Positions 1-11,784 of a stretch of 64,000 nucleotides of DNA are shown one piece after another. This DNA is from Plasticicumulans lactativorans. Its GTDB lineage: Bacteria; Pseudomonadota; Gammaproteobacteria; Competibacterales; Competibacteraceae. Position 1 is the stretch's first letter; each line of letters opens with the position of its first letter. Both the position numbers and the translations under genes were made by a program. The notes under the pieces are model-generated. The model was not told where the DNA came from. It ran no database searches and saw only the letters and a program-made list of their open reading frames with translations. The stretch spans positions 62,001 to 126,000 of the forward strand of contig NZ_SLWY01000005.1 in NCBI RefSeq assembly GCF_004341245.1, given 5' to 3'.

Positions 1-1425
1 ACCTTCCACATCGGTGGTGCGGCGTCGAGGGCGGCCGCGGTCAGCAGCGTGCAGGTGAAGGCCAAGGGCTCGATCCGGCTGCACAACCTGAAGCACGTCA
101 CCAACCGTGACGGTCATCTGGTCGCCGTGTCGCGCTCGGGCGAAATCACGGTGATGGATGAGTTCGGGCGCGAGCGCGAGCGCTACAAGGTGCCGTACGG
201 CGCGGTGCTGAGCATCAAGGACGGCGACGGCGTCGAAGCCGGCCAGATCGTCGCCAACTGGGATCCGCACACCCATCCGGTGGTGACCGAGGTGGCGGGG
301 CGCGTGCGCTTCGTCGACTTCGAGGAGAACGTCACCGTTCAGCGCAAGACCGACGACATCACCGGCTTGTCGAGCCTGGAGGTGATGGATCCGAAGCTGC
401 GCGGATCGCTCGGCAAGGACAAGCGTCCGACCGTGAAGCTGGTCGATGCCGCCGAGCAGGCACTCAAGCTCGCGGGTACCGACCTCAATGCGCAGTACCC
501 GCTGCCGGCCGGCGCCATCGTCAACCTGGCCGACGGCGCCGAGGTGGCGGTGGGCGACGTCATCGCCCGTATTCCGCAGGAGTCGTCGAAGACGCGTGAC
601 ATCACCGGCGGTCTGCCGCGCGTGGCCGACCTGTTCGAGGCGCGCAAGCCCAAGGAGCCGGCGATCCTCGCGGAGATCTCGGGCTCGGTGAGCTTCGGCA
701 AGGACACCAAGGGCAAGCAGCGCTTGATCATCACCGACAAGGATGGCGACACGCACGAGGAGCTCATCCCGAAGTGGCGGCACGTCAACGTGTTCGAGGG
801 CGAGTTCGTGCAGCGGGGCGAGGTCATCGCCGATGGCGAACCGAACCCGATGGACATCCTGCGCCTGCTCGGTGTCCGCGAACTCGCGGCTTATCTGGTC
901 AAGGAGATCCAGGACGTCTATCGCCTGCAGGGCGTGAAGATCAACGACAAGCACATTGAGGTGATCATTCGCCAGATGATGCGCAAGGTCGAGGTCAACG
1001 ACCCGGGCGACGCCCGTTTCATCAAGGGCGAGCAGGTCGAGCGTACCCGCGTGTTCGAGGAGAACGACCGCGTGTTCGCCGAGAAGGGGCAGGACGGCGT
1101 GCCGGCCAGGTGGCAGCCGCTGCTGCTCGGCATCACCAAGGCGTCGCTGGCGACCGAATCGTTCATCTCGGCCGCGTCGTTCCAGGAAACGACGCGGGTG
1201 CTCACCGAGGCGGCCGTGCGCGGCAGCCGCGATGATCTGCGTGGGCTGAAGGAGAACGTGATCGTGGGACGCCTGATCCCCGCCGGCACCGGGCTGGCCT
1301 ACCACGCCGATCGGCGTGGCGGGCGCACCATGCCGCTGCCGTCGTCGTCGAGCTTCAACTCCGAGTTCAGCACGGCCGAGTTCGGCACCGCCGATTTCGG
1401 CGCCGAGACGGAGAGCGATGCCTGA
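1..1425 (+). CDS. rpoC: RNA polymerase beta' subunit, C-terminal part (5' end outside window)
   Basis: This is the C-terminal 474 residues of the beta' subunit, part of the catalytic core and clamp of RNA polymerase. The open frame runs in from base 1 and begins with the conserved TFHIGGAAS stretch, so the gene starts upstream; the first in-frame start-like codon (GTG at 49) is internal. Conserved beta' signatures follow: [42 protein letters not shown] and [20 protein letters not shown]. The tail is rich in Ser, Phe, Glu and Thr (SSSSFNSEF, then three ages of [10 protein letters not shown]-like repeats), as in many betaproteobacteria. In this group the gene normally follows rpoB; 210 bases separate it from rpsL. 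Confidence 0.98.
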   Translation, partial: TFHIGGAASRAAAVSSVQVKAKGSIRLHNLKHVTNRDGHLVAVSRSGEITVMDEFGRERERYKVPYGAVLSIKDGDGVEAGQIVANWDPHTHPVVTEVAGRVRFVDFEENVTVQRKTDDITGLSSLEVMDPKLRGSLGKDKRPTVKLVDAAEQALKLAGTDLNAQYPLPAGAIVNLADGAEVAVGDVIARIPQESSKTRDITGGLPRVADLFEARKPKEPAILAEISGSVSFGKDTKGKQRLIITDKDGDTHEELIPKWRHVNVFEGEFVQRGEVIADGEPNPMDILRLLGVRELAAYLVKEIQDVYRLQGVKINDKHIEVIIRQMMRKVEVNDPGDARFIKGEQVERTRVFEENDRVFAEKGQDGVPARWQPLLLGITKASLATESFISAASFQETTRVLTEAAVRGSRDDLRGLKENVIVGRLIPAGTGLAYHADRRGGRTMPLPSSSSFNSEFSTAEFGTADFGAETESDA

Positions 1426-1520
1426 GCGAACCCCGTGCGGTGACGGGGGCGACGTTCGAAACGCTGGGTGAACGGGTCGGAGAAGGTCTTGACTTTACAG
1501 GGCCTTCCCGTCCGCTCAGC

Positions 1521-1549
1521 TTGACACCCTGGGGGCACCCGCCTAGAAT
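1521..1549 (+). promoter_or_regulatory. sigma-70 promoter of the str operon
   Basis: A perfect -35 box TTGACA (1521-1526) is followed by a 17-base spacer and the -10 box TAGAAT (1544-1549), predicting a start near 1556 and a leader of about 80 bases before rpsL. It is the strongest promoter match in the rpoC-rpsL gap. A second TTGAC lies about 30 bases upstream (1491) but lacks a good -10 partner. Confidence 0.85.
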
Positions 1550-1635
1550 CCCGCGCCTTCGTGAGGCTGCGGGTCGGCGAGCGGCCTGTCGTTCATGTTT
1601 GAAGGTTCAGCGCGAATTCCGGAGTAATCAAGCCG

Positions 1636-2010
1636 ATGTCAACCATCAACCAGTTGGTGCGCAAGCCGCGTACCCACAAGGCCGAAAAGAGCACCGTTCC
1701 GGCTCTTAACGGCTGCCCGCAGAAGCGCGGTGTGTGCACCCGCGTGTATACGACGACGCCGAAGAAGCCGAATTCGGCGCTGCGTAAAGTTGCTCGCGTG
1801 CGCCTCACCAACGGCATGGAAGTGACGAGTTACATCGGTGGCGAAGGGCACAACCTGCAGGAGCACTCGGTGGTGCTGATCCGCGGGGGGCGTGTCAAGG
1901 ACCTCCCCGGTGTCCGCTATCACACCATTCGCGGCAGTCTCGATACCTCGGGCGTGGCCAAGCGCCGCCAGGGACGTTCGAAGTACGGCGCGAAGCGGCC
2001 GAAGTCCTGA
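1636..2010 (+). CDS. rpsL: 30S ribosomal protein S12
   Basis: S12 sits at the decoding centre of the small subunit and helps control translational accuracy. The 124-residue product matches the usual length. It has the two conserved loops [20 protein letters not shown] and [13 protein letters not shown]. Lys43 in the first loop and the lysine in VKDLP are the wild-type residues at the classical streptomycin-resistance positions, so the sequence looks streptomycin-sensitive. It is first in the str operon, directly behind the promoter at 1521-1549, and is followed by rpsG after 56 bases. The ATG is the only sensible start, with [12 protein letters not shown] aligning to the family N terminus. 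Confidence 0.98.
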   Translation: MSTINQLVRKPRTHKAEKSTVPALNGCPQKRGVCTRVYTTTPKKPNSALRKVARVRLTNGMEVTSYIGGEGHNLQEHSVVLIRGGRVKDLPGVRYHTIRGSLDTSGVAKRRQGRSKYGAKRPKS

Positions 2011-2057
2011 TCGTCGGGCGGCCCGCCAGGGACGTCTGTCACTTGATGCAGATTTGA

Positions 2058-2537
<480 letters not shown>

Positions 2538-2554
2538 TCAACGAGGGCCCGACC

Positions 2555-4651
2555 GTGGCGCGTAAAACCCCTATCGAGCGCTACCGAAACATCGGTATCA
2601 GCGCCCACATCGATGCCGGCAAGACCACGACGACCGAGCGCATCCTGTTCTACACCGGGGTGAACCACAAGATCGGCGAGGTTCACGACGGCGCTGCGAC
2701 GATGGACTGGATGGAGCAGGAGCAGGAACGTGGCATCACGATCACGTCGGCTGCGACCACCTGCTTCTGGAACGGCATGGCCCAGCAGTTCCCCGAGCAC
2801 CGCATCAACATCATCGATACGCCCGGTCACGTCGACTTCACGATCGAGGTCGAGCGTTCGATGCGGGTGCTCGATGGTGCGTGCATGGTCTACTGTGCGG
2901 TGGGCGGCGTGCAGCCGCAGTCGGAAACCGTGTGGCGGCAGGCGAACAAGTACGGGGTTCCGCGCATCGCGTTCGTCAACAAGATGGATCGCGCGGGGGC
3001 CAATTTCCTGCGGGTCGTGCAGCAGATGAAGGATCGTCTGCGCGCCAATCCGGTGCCGCTGCAGATTCCGATCGGCGCCGAGGACGGCTTCGAGGGCGTG
3101 ATCGATCTGATCTCGATGAAGGCGATCTACTGGGATGACGCGGCCCAGGGCACGACCTTCGAGCTGCGCGACATCCCGGCGCATCTGCAGGCGGAGTGCG
3201 AGGAGTGGCGCGAGAAGCTCATCGAGGCCGCGGCCGAAGCCAATGAAACCCTGATGGAGAAGTACCTCGAAGGCGAGGAGCTGACCGCGGACGAACTGCA
3301 TGCGGCGCTGCGCGCGCGCACCATCGCCGGCGAGATCGTCCCGGCGCTGTGTGGCTCCGCCTTCAAGAACAAGGGCGTGCAGGCCATGCTCGATGCGGTG
3401 GTGCGCTATCTGCCGGCGCCGGTCGACATCCCGGCCATCAAGGGCGCATTGGAGAACGGCGAGGAGGCGGAACGTCATCCCTCGGACAAGGAGCCCTTCG
3501 CGGCGCTCGCCTTCAAGATTGCGACCGATCCCTTCGTTGGCACGCTGACGTTCTTCCGCGTCTATTCGGGGGTGCTCAATTCCGGCGACTCGGTGCTCAA
3601 TTCGGTCAGGGGCAAGAAAGAGCGCATCGGTCGCATCGTGCAGATGCACGCCAATTCGCGTGAGGAAATCAAGGAAGTCTGTGCCGGCGACATTGCCGCT
3701 GCGGTCGGTCTCAAGGACGTGACGACGGGTGACACGCTGTGTCACCCGGAGCGGGTGATCGTGCTGGAGCGGATGGAGTTCCCGGAGCCGGTGATCTCGG
3801 TTGCGGTCGAACCCAAGACCAAGAGCGATCAGGAAAAAATGGGTGTTGCGCTGAACAAGTTGGCGCAGGAAGACCCGTCGTTCCGGGTGCATACCGACGA
3901 AGAGTCCGGGCAGACGATCATTTCGGGCATGGGCGAATTGCACCTCGAAATCATCGTCGACCGGATGAAGCGCGAATTCAAGGTCGAGGCCAATGTCGGT
4001 GCCCCGCAGGTGGCCTACCGTGAAACGATCCGGGCGTCGGTCGAGCAGGAAGGCAAGTTCGTGCGCCAGTCGGGTGGTCGCGGTCAGTACGGCCATGTGT
4101 GGCTGAAGATCGAGCCGCAGGAGGCGGGGAAAGGCTACGAGTTCGTCAATGGCATCGTTGGTGGCGTCGTCCCGCGCGAATACGTGCCGGCCGTCGACAA
4201 GGGCATCCAGGAGCAGATGGAAAATGGCGTCATCGCCGGCTTCCCGGTGGTGGACGTCAAGGTCACGCTGTTCGACGGCTCCTACCACGAAGTCGACTCC
4301 AATGAAATGGCGTTCAAGATTGCCGGCTCGATGGGCTTCAAGGAAGGTGCGCGCAAGGCCAAGCCTGTCCTGCTCGAACCGATCATGAACGTCGAAGTCG
4401 AGACCCCCGAGGATTACATGGGCGACGTCATCGGCGACCTCAATCGTCGGCGCGGCCTCGTGCAGGGGATGGACGATTCTCCCTCCGGCAAGATCGTCCG
4501 TGCCGAGGTGCCGCTCGCCGAGATGTTCGGCTATGCGACCTCGCTGCGTTCCGCCACGCAGGGGCGCGCGACTTATTCGATGGAGTTCTCCAAGTACAGT
4601 GAGGCCCCGGCGAACGTCGCCGAGGCCGTGATCAAGAAGGCGTCGTCCTGA
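2555..4651 (+). CDS. fusA: elongation factor G
   Basis: EF-G is the GTPase that drives translocation and, with RRF, ribosome recycling. At 698 residues it has the normal EF-G1 length. The GTPase motifs are intact: [13 protein letters not shown] (G1, residues 17-29), the switch-[18 protein letters not shown] (G3) and [12 protein letters not shown] (G4). Domain IV carries [10 protein letters not shown], and domain V the DLNRRRG motif. Translation starts at GTG ([18 protein letters not shown]), which aligns with the family N terminus. It is third in the str operon, 17 bases after rpsG and 34 before tuf. Confidence 0.98.
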   Translation: MARKTPIERYRNIGISAHIDAGKTTTTERILFYTGVNHKIGEVHDGAATMDWMEQEQERGITITSAATTCFWNGMAQQFPEHRINIIDTPGHVDFTIEVERSMRVLDGACMVYCAVGGVQPQSETVWRQANKYGVPRIAFVNKMDRAGANFLRVVQQMKDRLRANPVPLQIPIGAEDGFEGVIDLISMKAIYWDDAAQGTTFELRDIPAHLQAECEEWREKLIEAAAEANETLMEKYLEGEELTADELHAALRARTIAGEIVPALCGSAFKNKGVQAMLDAVVRYLPAPVDIPAIKGALENGEEAERHPSDKEPFAALAFKIATDPFVGTLTFFRVYSGVLNSGDSVLNSVRGKKERIGRIVQMHANSREEIKEVCAGDIAAAVGLKDVTTGDTLCHPERVIVLERMEFPEPVISVAVEPKTKSDQEKMGVALNKLAQEDPSFRVHTDEESGQTIISGMGELHLEIIVDRMKREFKVEANVGAPQVAYRETIRASVEQEGKFVRQSGGRGQYGHVWLKIEPQEAGKGYEFVNGIVGGVVPREYVPAVDKGIQEQMENGVIAGFPVVDVKVTLFDGSYHEVDSNEMAFKIAGSMGFKEGARKAKPVLLEPIMNVEVETPEDYMGDVIGDLNRRRGLVQGMDDSPSGKIVRAEVPLAEMFGYATSLRSATQGRATYSMEFSKYSEAPANVAEAVIKKASS

Positions 4652-4685
4652 GACGGCTTCCTGGAATTCATGAGGTAAAGCAAAA

Positions 4686-5876
<1,191 letters not shown>

Positions 5877-5882
5877 ACCAGC

Positions 5883-6194
5883 ATGGCCAATCAACGGATC
5901 CGTATTCGCCTCAAGGCCTTTGATCATCGGCTGATCGATCAGTCGGCGCGGGAAATCGTCGAAACGGCCAAGCGTACCGGTGCGCAGGTGCGCGGGCCGA
6001 TTCCGCTGCCGACGAAGAACGAAATCTTCACCGTCCTGATTTCGCCGCACGTCAACAAGGATGCGCGTGATCAGTACGAGTTGCGTACACACAAGCGCCT
6101 GATGGACATCGTCGATCCCAACGACAAGACGGTCGACGCGTTGATGAAGCTCGATCTGGCCGCGGGTGTCGACGTCCAGATCAAACTTAACTAA
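5883..6194 (+). CDS. rpsJ: 30S ribosomal protein S10
   Basis: S10 is a head protein of the small subunit and also the NusE component of transcription antitermination complexes. The 103-residue product has the standard length and motifs ([58 protein letters not shown]). It starts six bases after the tuf stop, so there is no room for an E. coli-type S10 leader or a separate S10 promoter. The str and S10 gene sets therefore look like one transcription unit here. Confidence 0.98.
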   Translation: MANQRIRIRLKAFDHRLIDQSAREIVETAKRTGAQVRGPIPLPTKNEIFTVLISPHVNKDARDQYELRTHKRLMDIVDPNDKTVDALMKLDLAAGVDVQIKLN

Positions 6195-6208
6195 ACTGTC
6201 GGGCTTTC

Positions 6209-6245
6209 CGCGCCATGAGGAGTTTGCCACTCCTCCTCTGGCGCG
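6209..6245 (+). promoter_or_regulatory. strong hairpin in the rpsJ-rplC gap
   Basis: Inverted arms CGCGCCA + GAGGAGT (6209-6223) pair with ACTCCTC + TGGCGCG (6229-6245) around the loop TTGCC; the arms are interrupted by one T and by CTC. No U tract follows, so it is not an ordinary terminator. It fills most of the 78-base gap before rplC, whose ribosome-binding site (GGGAG near 6260) lies just downstream. It may be an RNA processing site or a ribosomal-protein target; the role is unknown. Confidence 0.6.
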
Positions 6246-6272
6246 TCGTGGTTTGCGTGGGAGTTCCTAGAT

Positions 6273-6917
6273 ATGGCAATTGGATTGATCGGCCGCAAGG
6301 CTGGCATGACTCGCGTGTTCACCGACGAGGGCGTATCGGTTCCGGTCACGGTAATCGAAGTCGAGCCCAATCGCGTCACTCAGATCAAGACCGACGACGT
6401 CGATGGTTATCGGGCGCTCCAGGTGACGACCGGTGAGCGTCGCGCCAGTCGCGTGACGAAACCTCTCGCCGGCCACTATGCGGGTGCCGGCGTCCTCGCC
6501 GGTCGCGGGCTGTGGGAGTTCCGGCTCGCCGGTGACGAAGGGACCGACATCGCCGTCGGTACCGAACTGAAAGTGGACCTGTTTTCCGCCGGGCAGAAGG
6601 TCGATGTCACGGGCACGTCGATCGGCAAGGGCTTTGCCGGCGGCATCAAGCGCCACAACTTCCATCATCAGCGCAACAGCCACGGTAACTCCGTCTCCCA
6701 CCGGGCGCCGGGTTCGATTGGTCAGAACCAGACACCGGGCCGCGTCTTCAAGGGCAAGCGCATGTCCGGGCATCTCGGTGCCGTCCAGCGCAGCACGCTG
6801 AACCTCGAAGTGGTGCGCGTGGATATCGAGCGCAACCTGCTGCTGGTCAAGGGAGCCGTGCCGGGTTCTAAGGGTGGCGACGTGATCGTCCGTCCAGCCA
6901 TCAAGTCGCGTGGTTGA
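6273..6917 (+). CDS. rplC: 50S ribosomal protein L3
   Basis: L3 is an early assembly protein of the large subunit that reaches toward the peptidyl-transferase centre. The 214-residue product begins [16 protein letters not shown] and carries the conserved [33 protein letters not shown] and [12 protein letters not shown] segments. The Gln in GQNQTPGRV is the residue usually methylated by PrmB. Length is normal. The gene ends 11 bases before the rplD start. Confidence 0.98.
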   Translation: MAIGLIGRKAGMTRVFTDEGVSVPVTVIEVEPNRVTQIKTDDVDGYRALQVTTGERRASRVTKPLAGHYAGAGVLAGRGLWEFRLAGDEGTDIAVGTELKVDLFSAGQKVDVTGTSIGKGFAGGIKRHNFHHQRNSHGNSVSHRAPGSIGQNQTPGRVFKGKRMSGHLGAVQRSTLNLEVVRVDIERNLLLVKGAVPGSKGGDVIVRPAIKSRG

Positions 6918-6928
6918 GGGGAGGGGTT

Positions 6929-7549
6929 ATGGAACTCGTAGTGAAGACCGTCAGCGGTCAGCCCTCCGGAGCGGTGCTCACCGTTGCCGATGAGACCTTC
7001 GGGCGGGAGTTCAATGAGACGCTCGTCCATCAGGCCGTCGTCGCCTACATGGCTGCCGGTCGGGCCGGCACCCGCGGGCAGAAGACGCGTTCGGAAGTCA
7101 GTGGCGGCGGCATCAAGCCGTGGCGGCAGAAGGGTACCGGCCGGGCGCGTTCGGGTACCAGTCGCAGTCCCTTGTGGCGTGGGGGTGGCGTGACGTTCGC
7201 GGCGCGCCCCCAGGATCATTCGCAGAAACTCAACAAGAAGATGTATCGCGCGGCGATGCGCTCCATCTTCTCCGAACTGGTGCGTCAGGACCGCCTGGTC
7301 GTGGTCGACGATCTGTCGATCGCCGAGCCCAAGACCAAGCTGATGGCGGCCCGCATGCGGGATCTGGGGACCGATAGCGCCTTGTTCGTCACGGAAGACA
7401 TCGACCTCAACCTTTATCTGTCGGCCCGCAATCTGCACAAGGTCGACGTGCGCGACGTCGTAAGCCTCGATCCTGTCAGCCTGATCGGATTTGACCGTGT
7501 GGTGATGACTGTCGGAGCGGTGAAGCGAGTTGGAGAGTGGCTAGCATGA
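6929..7549 (+). CDS. rplD: 50S ribosomal protein L4
   Basis: L4 lines the peptide exit tunnel; in gammaproteobacteria it also represses the S10 operon by attenuation and translational control. I place the start at the ATG giving MELVVKTV (206 residues), behind a purine-rich GAGGGGAGGGG binding site. An upstream in-frame TTG at 6914 overlaps the rplC stop and adds five unsupported residues. The tunnel-loop motif [20 protein letters not shown] is present, as is the C-terminal RNA-binding fold. The stop overlaps the rplW start (ATGA), which implies translational coupling. Confidence 0.97.
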   Translation: MELVVKTVSGQPSGAVLTVADETFGREFNETLVHQAVVAYMAAGRAGTRGQKTRSEVSGGGIKPWRQKGTGRARSGTSRSPLWRGGGVTFAARPQDHSQKLNKKMYRAAMRSIFSELVRQDRLVVVDDLSIAEPKTKLMAARMRDLGTDSALFVTEDIDLNLYLSARNLHKVDVRDVVSLDPVSLIGFDRVVMTVGAVKRVGEWLA

Positions 7550-7842
7550 ACCAGGAGCGCTTGTTGAAAGTGCTGCTTGCGCCGCATGTCTCGGAGAAGA
7601 GCGCTGGCGTCGCGGAGTCTGGCAGTCAGGTTGTTTTCAAGGTTGCGGCCGATGCAACCAAGCCCGAGATCAAGGGCGCCGTTGAGATGTTGTTCAACGT
7701 CAAGGTGAAGTCGGTCAACGTGTCCAACGTCAAAGGCAAGCGCAAGCGCTTTGGCGCGCGGTTCGGTGTGCGCTCGGACTGGAAGAAAGCCTATGTCGCG
7801 CTGGAGGCCGGCCAGGAAATCGACTTCCTGGGTGGCCAGTAA
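7546..7842 (+). CDS. rplW: 50S ribosomal protein L23
   Basis: L23 lies at the mouth of the exit tunnel and is the docking site for trigger factor and SRP. The 98-residue product ([19 protein letters not shown]) has the conserved tunnel-exit loop region [18 protein letters not shown]. The ATG is chosen because it overlaps the rplD TGA by four bases; an earlier TTG at 7537 would only add three residues inside rplD. L23 pairs with the SRP whose RNA gene is also in this window, at about 29.14 kb. Confidence 0.97.
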   Translation: MNQERLLKVLLAPHVSEKSAGVAESGSQVVFKVAADATKPEIKGAVEMLFNVKVKSVNVSNVKGKRKRFGARFGVRSDWKKAYVALEAGQEIDFLGGQ

Positions 7843-7895
7843 GGCGAGACGGAAGATCCTGTCCAGGCCAACACACCAAATCGAGGTCAACGAAC

Positions 7896-8720
7896 ATGGC
7901 GATTGTCAAAACCAAACCGACGTCCCCGGGGCGTCGCTTTGTGGTCAAGATCAGCACGCCGGGCTTGCATAAGGGGCGTCCCTTTGCTGCGCTGGTCGAG
8001 AAGCAGACCAAGTCCGGCGGCCGCAATAATGTCGGCCGAATTACGACCCGCCATCAGGGTGGCGGACACAAGCAGCACTACCGGTTCATCGATTTCAAGC
8101 GCGACAAGGACAACATCCAGGCGCGGGTCGAGCGCATCGAGTACGACCCGAACCGCAGCGCGCACATTGCGCTGATGCTTTACGCCGACGGCGAGCGCCG
8201 CTACATCATCGCGCCGCGCGGCGTCGCTGCAGGGGCTGTGCTGGTTTCGGGGGCTTCCGCGCCGATCAAGGTCGGCAACGCCCTGCCCCTGCGCAACATA
8301 CCCGTCGGCTCGACGATCCATTGCGTCGAGATGCGGCCGGGCAAGGGGGCACAGCTTGCCCGTAGTGCCGGGGCCGGTGTTCAGTTGGTGGCCCGCGAGG
8401 GTTCCTATGCGACGCTGCGTTTGCGCTCCGGTGAGATGCGCAAGGTCCACGTCGACTGCAAGGCCACGATCGGTGAGGTTGGCAACGAGGAGCACAGCCT
8501 GCGCTCCCTCGGCAAGGCGGGGGCGAAACGCTGGCTGGGGGTTCGGCCGACTGTGCGCGGTGTGGCGATGAACCCGGTCGACCACCCGCACGGTGGCGGT
8601 GAAGGGCGCACTTCCGGTGGGCGTCATCCCGTCACGCCTTGGGGTGTCCCGACCAAGGGCTACAAGACCCGCGCCAACAAGCGCACCGACGGCTTCATCG
8701 TCCGCCGCCGCACGAAGTAA
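7896..8720 (+). CDS. rplB: 50S ribosomal protein L2
   Basis: L2 is needed for subunit association and peptidyl-transferase activity. The 274-residue product has [20 protein letters not shown] near the N terminus. The C-terminal [21 protein letters not shown] segment contains the conserved histidine of the HPHGGGEG loop that approaches the active centre. Length and N terminus ([14 protein letters not shown]) match the family. It sits between rplW and rpsS in the standard order. Confidence 0.98.
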   Translation: MAIVKTKPTSPGRRFVVKISTPGLHKGRPFAALVEKQTKSGGRNNVGRITTRHQGGGHKQHYRFIDFKRDKDNIQARVERIEYDPNRSAHIALMLYADGERRYIIAPRGVAAGAVLVSGASAPIKVGNALPLRNIPVGSTIHCVEMRPGKGAQLARSAGAGVQLVAREGSYATLRLRSGEMRKVHVDCKATIGEVGNEEHSLRSLGKAGAKRWLGVRPTVRGVAMNPVDHPHGGGEGRTSGGRHPVTPWGVPTKGYKTRANKRTDGFIVRRRTK

Positions 8721-8738
8721 TTCGAGAGGAATCGTTCA

Positions 8739-9011
8739 GTGCCACGTTCGATCAAGAAGGGGCCGTTCGTCGACCTCCACCTCGCCAAGAAGGTGGAGGA
8801 GGCGGTGGCCACGAATAGCAAGAAGCCGATCAAGACCTGGTCGCGTCGCTCCATGGTGTTGCCGGACATGATCGGCATCACGATCGCCGTTCACAACGGC
8901 CGCCAGCACGTGCCCGTTCTCATCACCGAGAACATGATCGGGCATAAGCTCGGCGAATTTGCCGCGACACGTACCTACAAGGGTCATGTCGCCGACAAGA
9001 AGTCCAGGTGA
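8739..9011 (+). CDS. rpsS: 30S ribosomal protein S19
   Basis: S19 forms the head of the small subunit together with S13 and takes part in inter-subunit bridges. The 90-residue product starts at GTG ([18 protein letters not shown]) behind GAGAGGAA. It carries the conserved [14 protein letters not shown] and [16 protein letters not shown] segments. rplB ends 18 bases upstream and rplV starts 11 bases downstream. Confidence 0.98.
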   Translation: MPRSIKKGPFVDLHLAKKVEEAVATNSKKPIKTWSRRSMVLPDMIGITIAVHNGRQHVPVLITENMIGHKLGEFAATRTYKGHVADKKSR

Positions 9012-9022
9012 GGGCAGACGTC

Positions 9023-9355
9023 ATGCAAGCCTATGCAAAGCTCAAGCATGCGCGCATCTCGCCGCAGAAGGCGCGCCTGGTGGCTGACCAGGTGCGCGGT
9101 CTTCCGGTCGGCAGTGCATTGCAGTTGTTGACCTTCAGCAACAAGAAGGCGGCCCATCTGGTCAAGGGCGTGCTCGAATCGGCGATTGCCAATGCCGAGC
9201 ACAACGAGGGCGCCGACGTCGATGAACTGAAGGTTTCCGCAATCTGCGTGGACGAGGGCCCTGTCCTGAAGCGCATGCATGCGCGTGCGAAAGGCCGCGG
9301 TAACCGGATTGTCAAGCGCACCAGCCATATCACGGTCACGGTTGCCGAGAAGTAA
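9023..9355 (+). CDS. rplV: 50S ribosomal protein L22
   Basis: L22 carries a long beta hairpin that lines the exit tunnel next to L4. I start it at the ATG giving [20 protein letters not shown] (110 residues, the family length), preceded by GGTGAGGG. A GTG at 9008 overlapping the rpsS stop would add five residues. The tunnel hairpin region is the segment [20 protein letters not shown]. Macrolide-resistance deletions map to this hairpin in other species, and here it is intact. Confidence 0.97.
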   Translation: MQAYAKLKHARISPQKARLVADQVRGLPVGSALQLLTFSNKKAAHLVKGVLESAIANAEHNEGADVDELKVSAICVDEGPVLKRMHARAKGRGNRIVKRTSHITVTVAEK

Positions 9356-9369
9356 TTCAGGAGGCCGAC

Positions 9370-10044
9370 ATGGGTCAAAAAGTACATCCTACGGGAATTC
9401 GCCTCGGCATCGCCTCGGACTGGACGTCGAAGTGGTATGCGGATTCGAAGAATTTTCCCGATTTTCTTGAGCAGGATCTCGCTGTCAGGAGCTTTCTCAA
9501 GAAGAAGCTGGCTCACGCATCGGTGAGCCGCATTCAGATCGAGCGTCCGGCCCGTACCGCTCACATCACCATTCATACGGCGCGTCCGGGCGTGGTGATC
9601 GGCAAGAAGGGCGAAGACATCGAAGCGCTGCGCAAGGAAGTGTCGCAGCGCATGGGTGTGCCGGTGCACATCAATATCGAAGAGATCCGCAAGCCGGAAC
9701 TTGATGCGCAGCTGGTTGCCGAGGGTGTCGCGCAGCAGCTTGAGCGACGCATCATGTTCAGGCGCGCGATGAAGCGTTCGGTCACGAACGCTATGCGTTT
9801 GGGCGCACAAGGTATTAAAATACATATTTCTGGCCGGCTGAACGGCGCCGAGATTGCCCGGAGTGAGTGGTACCGGGAAGGTCGTGTTCCCCTTCACACC
9901 TTGCGTGCCGACATCGATTATGGCTTCGCCGAAGCGCGTACGACGTATGGCGTGATTGGTATCAAGGTGTGGGTGTTCAAGGGCGAGGTCTTCGGTCTTG
10001 AGCGTCAGACGGAATCCAAGTCCGATCGGGCGTCTGCAGCCTGA
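9370..10044 (+). CDS. rpsC: 30S ribosomal protein S3
   Basis: S3 helps form the mRNA entry channel and has helicase-like activity with S4 and S5. The 224-residue product begins [18 protein letters not shown]. It contains the KH-type RNA-binding motif [14 protein letters not shown] and the C-terminal [28 protein letters not shown]-type region. It ends soon after the GEVFG segment, without the long basic tail of some betaproteobacteria. The gene is followed not by the usual tight junction but by a 75-base gap that holds a terminator-like hairpin. Confidence 0.97.
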   Translation: MGQKVHPTGIRLGIASDWTSKWYADSKNFPDFLEQDLAVRSFLKKKLAHASVSRIQIERPARTAHITIHTARPGVVIGKKGEDIEALRKEVSQRMGVPVHINIEEIRKPELDAQLVAEGVAQQLERRIMFRRAMKRSVTNAMRLGAQGIKIHISGRLNGAEIARSEWYREGRVPLHTLRADIDYGFAEARTTYGVIGIKVWVFKGEVFGLERQTESKSDRASAA

Positions 10045-10066
10045 CGTTTCATGCTGGTGACTCCGA

Positions 10067-10101
10067 GGAGCTCCGCGTGGTAGGCGCGGAGTTTCTTTTT
10101 T
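10067..10101 (+). terminator. intrinsic-terminator-like hairpin inside the S10 gene set
   Basis: CTCCGCG (10071-10077) pairs perfectly with CGCGGAG (10085-10091) around a 7-base loop, followed at once by TTTCTTTTTT (10092-10101). The stem can be extended by G-U, A-U and G-C pairs down to 10067. This is a textbook intrinsic terminator shape between rpsC and rplP. Since the downstream genes are essential and show no obvious promoter of their own, it is more likely an attenuator or partial terminator than a full stop. Confidence 0.7.
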
Positions 10102-10119
10102 AGCTGACGGGGAAAGAAA

Positions 10120-10533
10120 ATGTTACAGCCGAAGAGAACGAAATTCCGCAAGCAGCGCAAAGGGCGCAATCGCGGACTCGCGACCAGCGGCAATAAGGTG
10201 AGTTTCGGCGAGTTCGGGTTGAAGTGTGTTGGCCGTGCGCGCATTACCGCCCGGCAGATTGAGGCCGCGCGTCGTGCCATCAGTCGCCATGTCAAGCGTG
10301 GCGGCAAGATATGGATCCGCGTCTTCCCTGACGTCCCGATTTCTCAGAAGCCTCTGGAAGTTCGTATGGGTAGCGGCAAGGGCAATGTCGAGTACTGGGT
10401 GGCGAAGGTGCAGCCCGGAAAAGTTCTGTATGAAATCGAAGGCGTGTCGGAAGAGATCGCACGCCAGGCTTTTCGCCTCGCTGCCGCGAAGCTCCCCGTG
10501 CAAACCACGTTCGTCAACCGGACGGTGATGTGA
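10120..10533 (+). CDS. rplP: 50S ribosomal protein L16
   Basis: L16 binds 23S rRNA near the A site and is important for tRNA positioning. The 137-residue product starts [19 protein letters not shown] and has [24 protein letters not shown] and the [23 protein letters not shown] region. The arginine in that region is the usual hydroxylation site in organisms with YcfD. Its stop overlaps the rpmC start (TGATG), so the two are translationally coupled. It is the first gene after the hairpin at 10067-10101. Confidence 0.98.
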   Translation: MLQPKRTKFRKQRKGRNRGLATSGNKVSFGEFGLKCVGRARITARQIEAARRAISRHVKRGGKIWIRVFPDVPISQKPLEVRMGSGKGNVEYWVAKVQPGKVLYEIEGVSEEIARQAFRLAAAKLPVQTTFVNRTVM

Positions 10534-10733
10534 TGAATGCCAACGAACTTCGCGCAAAGAGTGCGGATGAGCTGAAGCAGGAACTGCTGGCATTGCTGCG
10601 CGAGCAGTTCAACCTGAGAATGCAGCGTGCCACCGGACAGTTGAACAAGCCGCATCTGTTCCGGCAGGCGCGTCGCAATATCGCCCGGGTGAAATTGGTT
10701 CTTGATGAGAAAGCGAAGGCTGGTGTGGCATGA
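10533..10733 (+). CDS. rpmC: 50S ribosomal protein L29
   Basis: L29 is a small two-helix protein at the exit tunnel next to L23. The 66-residue product ([31 protein letters not shown] in outline) has the family's [16 protein letters not shown] and [11 protein letters not shown] helices. The ATG at 10533 shares its A with the rplP stop, and a GTG one codon earlier is less likely. Its own stop overlaps the rpsQ ATG by four bases. Confidence 0.96.
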   Translation: MNANELRAKSADELKQELLALLREQFNLRMQRATGQLNKPHLFRQARRNIARVKLVLDEKAKAGVA

Positions 10734-10993
10734 GTGACGAACGCAAGGTATCGCGCACCGTTACCGGGCGGGTGTCCAGCAACAAGATGGACAAAACGAT
10801 CACCGTGGTGGTCGAGCGGCTCGTTAAGCACCCGGTCTACGGCAAGTACGTGCGCCGTTCGAGCAAGCTCCATGCACACGACGAATCGAACCAGTGCCGC
10901 GAAGGAGACGTGGTGACCATCGAACAGTGCCGCCCGCTCGCCAAGACCAAGGCTTGGAAGTTGGTTCGCATCGAGTCGCGAGCTACTGAATGA
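10730..10993 (+). CDS. rpsQ: 30S ribosomal protein S17
   Basis: S17 is a primary 16S rRNA-binding protein of the OB-fold type. The 87-residue product has the conserved [22 protein letters not shown] start and the [19 protein letters not shown] motif. It overlaps rpmC by four bases (ATGA). It closes the classical S10 gene set; a 73-base gap with a small CCGCAG/CTGCGG hairpin (11004-11021) separates it from rplN. Confidence 0.97.
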   Translation: MSDERKVSRTVTGRVSSNKMDKTITVVVERLVKHPVYGKYVRRSSKLHAHDESNQCREGDVVTIEQCRPLAKTKAWKLVRIESRATE

Positions 10994-11066
10994 AGGGCAG
11001 CCCCCGCAGCAACAACTGCGGATAAGCTGGTTGTGTGAGTCCACGCAGTACATGCGGTAATAAGTC

Positions 11067-11435
11067 ATGATTCAGATGCAAACGAGCTTGGATGTCGCTG
11101 ACAACAGCGGCGCCCGTCGCCTTATGTGCATCAAGGTGCTGGGTGGCTCCCACCGGCGCTACGCGCAGATTGGCGATGTCATCAAGGTCAGCGTCAAGGA
11201 AGCGATTCCGCGCGGCAAGGTCAAGAAGGGCGATGTGTACAATGCGGTGGTGGTGCGTACCCGCAAGGGTGTGCGCCGCGCTGATGGCTCGCTGATCCGT
11301 TTTGATGGAAATGCGGCGGTTCTGCTGAACAACAAACTTGAACCCATCGGTACCCGTATCTTTGGACCGGTGACGCGTGAGTTGCGCGGCGAGCGCTTCA
11401 TGAAAATCATCTCTCTGGCACCTGAAGTGCTTTGA
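11067..11435 (+). CDS. rplN: 50S ribosomal protein L14
   Basis: L14 lies at the subunit interface and helps form an inter-subunit bridge. The 122-residue product matches the family exactly in length. It has [27 protein letters not shown] at the start and the [21 protein letters not shown] and [10 protein letters not shown] segments. It opens the spc gene set. I did not find a convincing promoter in the gap upstream, so read-through from the S10 genes is likely. Confidence 0.98.
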   Translation: MIQMQTSLDVADNSGARRLMCIKVLGGSHRRYAQIGDVIKVSVKEAIPRGKVKKGDVYNAVVVRTRKGVRRADGSLIRFDGNAAVLLNNKLEPIGTRIFGPVTRELRGERFMKIISLAPEVL

Positions 11436-11454
11436 GTAGGGAAAGGGTCAAGCG

Positions 11455-11772
11455 ATGCGCAAGATCAGAAAGGGTGACGAAGTCATCATCGTCGCCGGCA
11501 AAGATAAAGGCCGCACTGGCAAGGTGATCCGTGTTACCGCCGACGAGCGTGTGTTCGTCGAAGGCGTGAACATGATCAAGAAGCATGCGAAGCCGAATCC
11601 CACCCGTGGTGTGGCGGGCGGCATCATTGAGCGTGAAGCGTCTCTCCACGTTTCAAATGTGGCGCTGTTCAATCCTGCGACCAAGTGTGCCGACCGCGTC
11701 GGTTTCCGAATCCTCGATGATGGCCGCAAGGTTCGTTACTTCAAGTCCAACAACGAGATTGTGGACGTCTGA
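11455..11772 (+). CDS. rplX: 50S ribosomal protein L24
   Basis: L24 is an assembly initiator for the large subunit with a KOW fold. The 105-residue product starts [24 protein letters not shown], which is the KOW motif. It continues with [22 protein letters not shown], a loop that packs near the tunnel exit. Length and order (after rplN, before rplE) are normal. Confidence 0.97.
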   Translation: MRKIRKGDEVIIVAGKDKGRTGKVIRVTADERVFVEGVNMIKKHAKPNPTRGVAGGIIEREASLHVSNVALFNPATKCADRVGFRILDDGRKVRYFKSNNEIVDV

Positions 11773-11784
11773 GGCTAGATTCCG

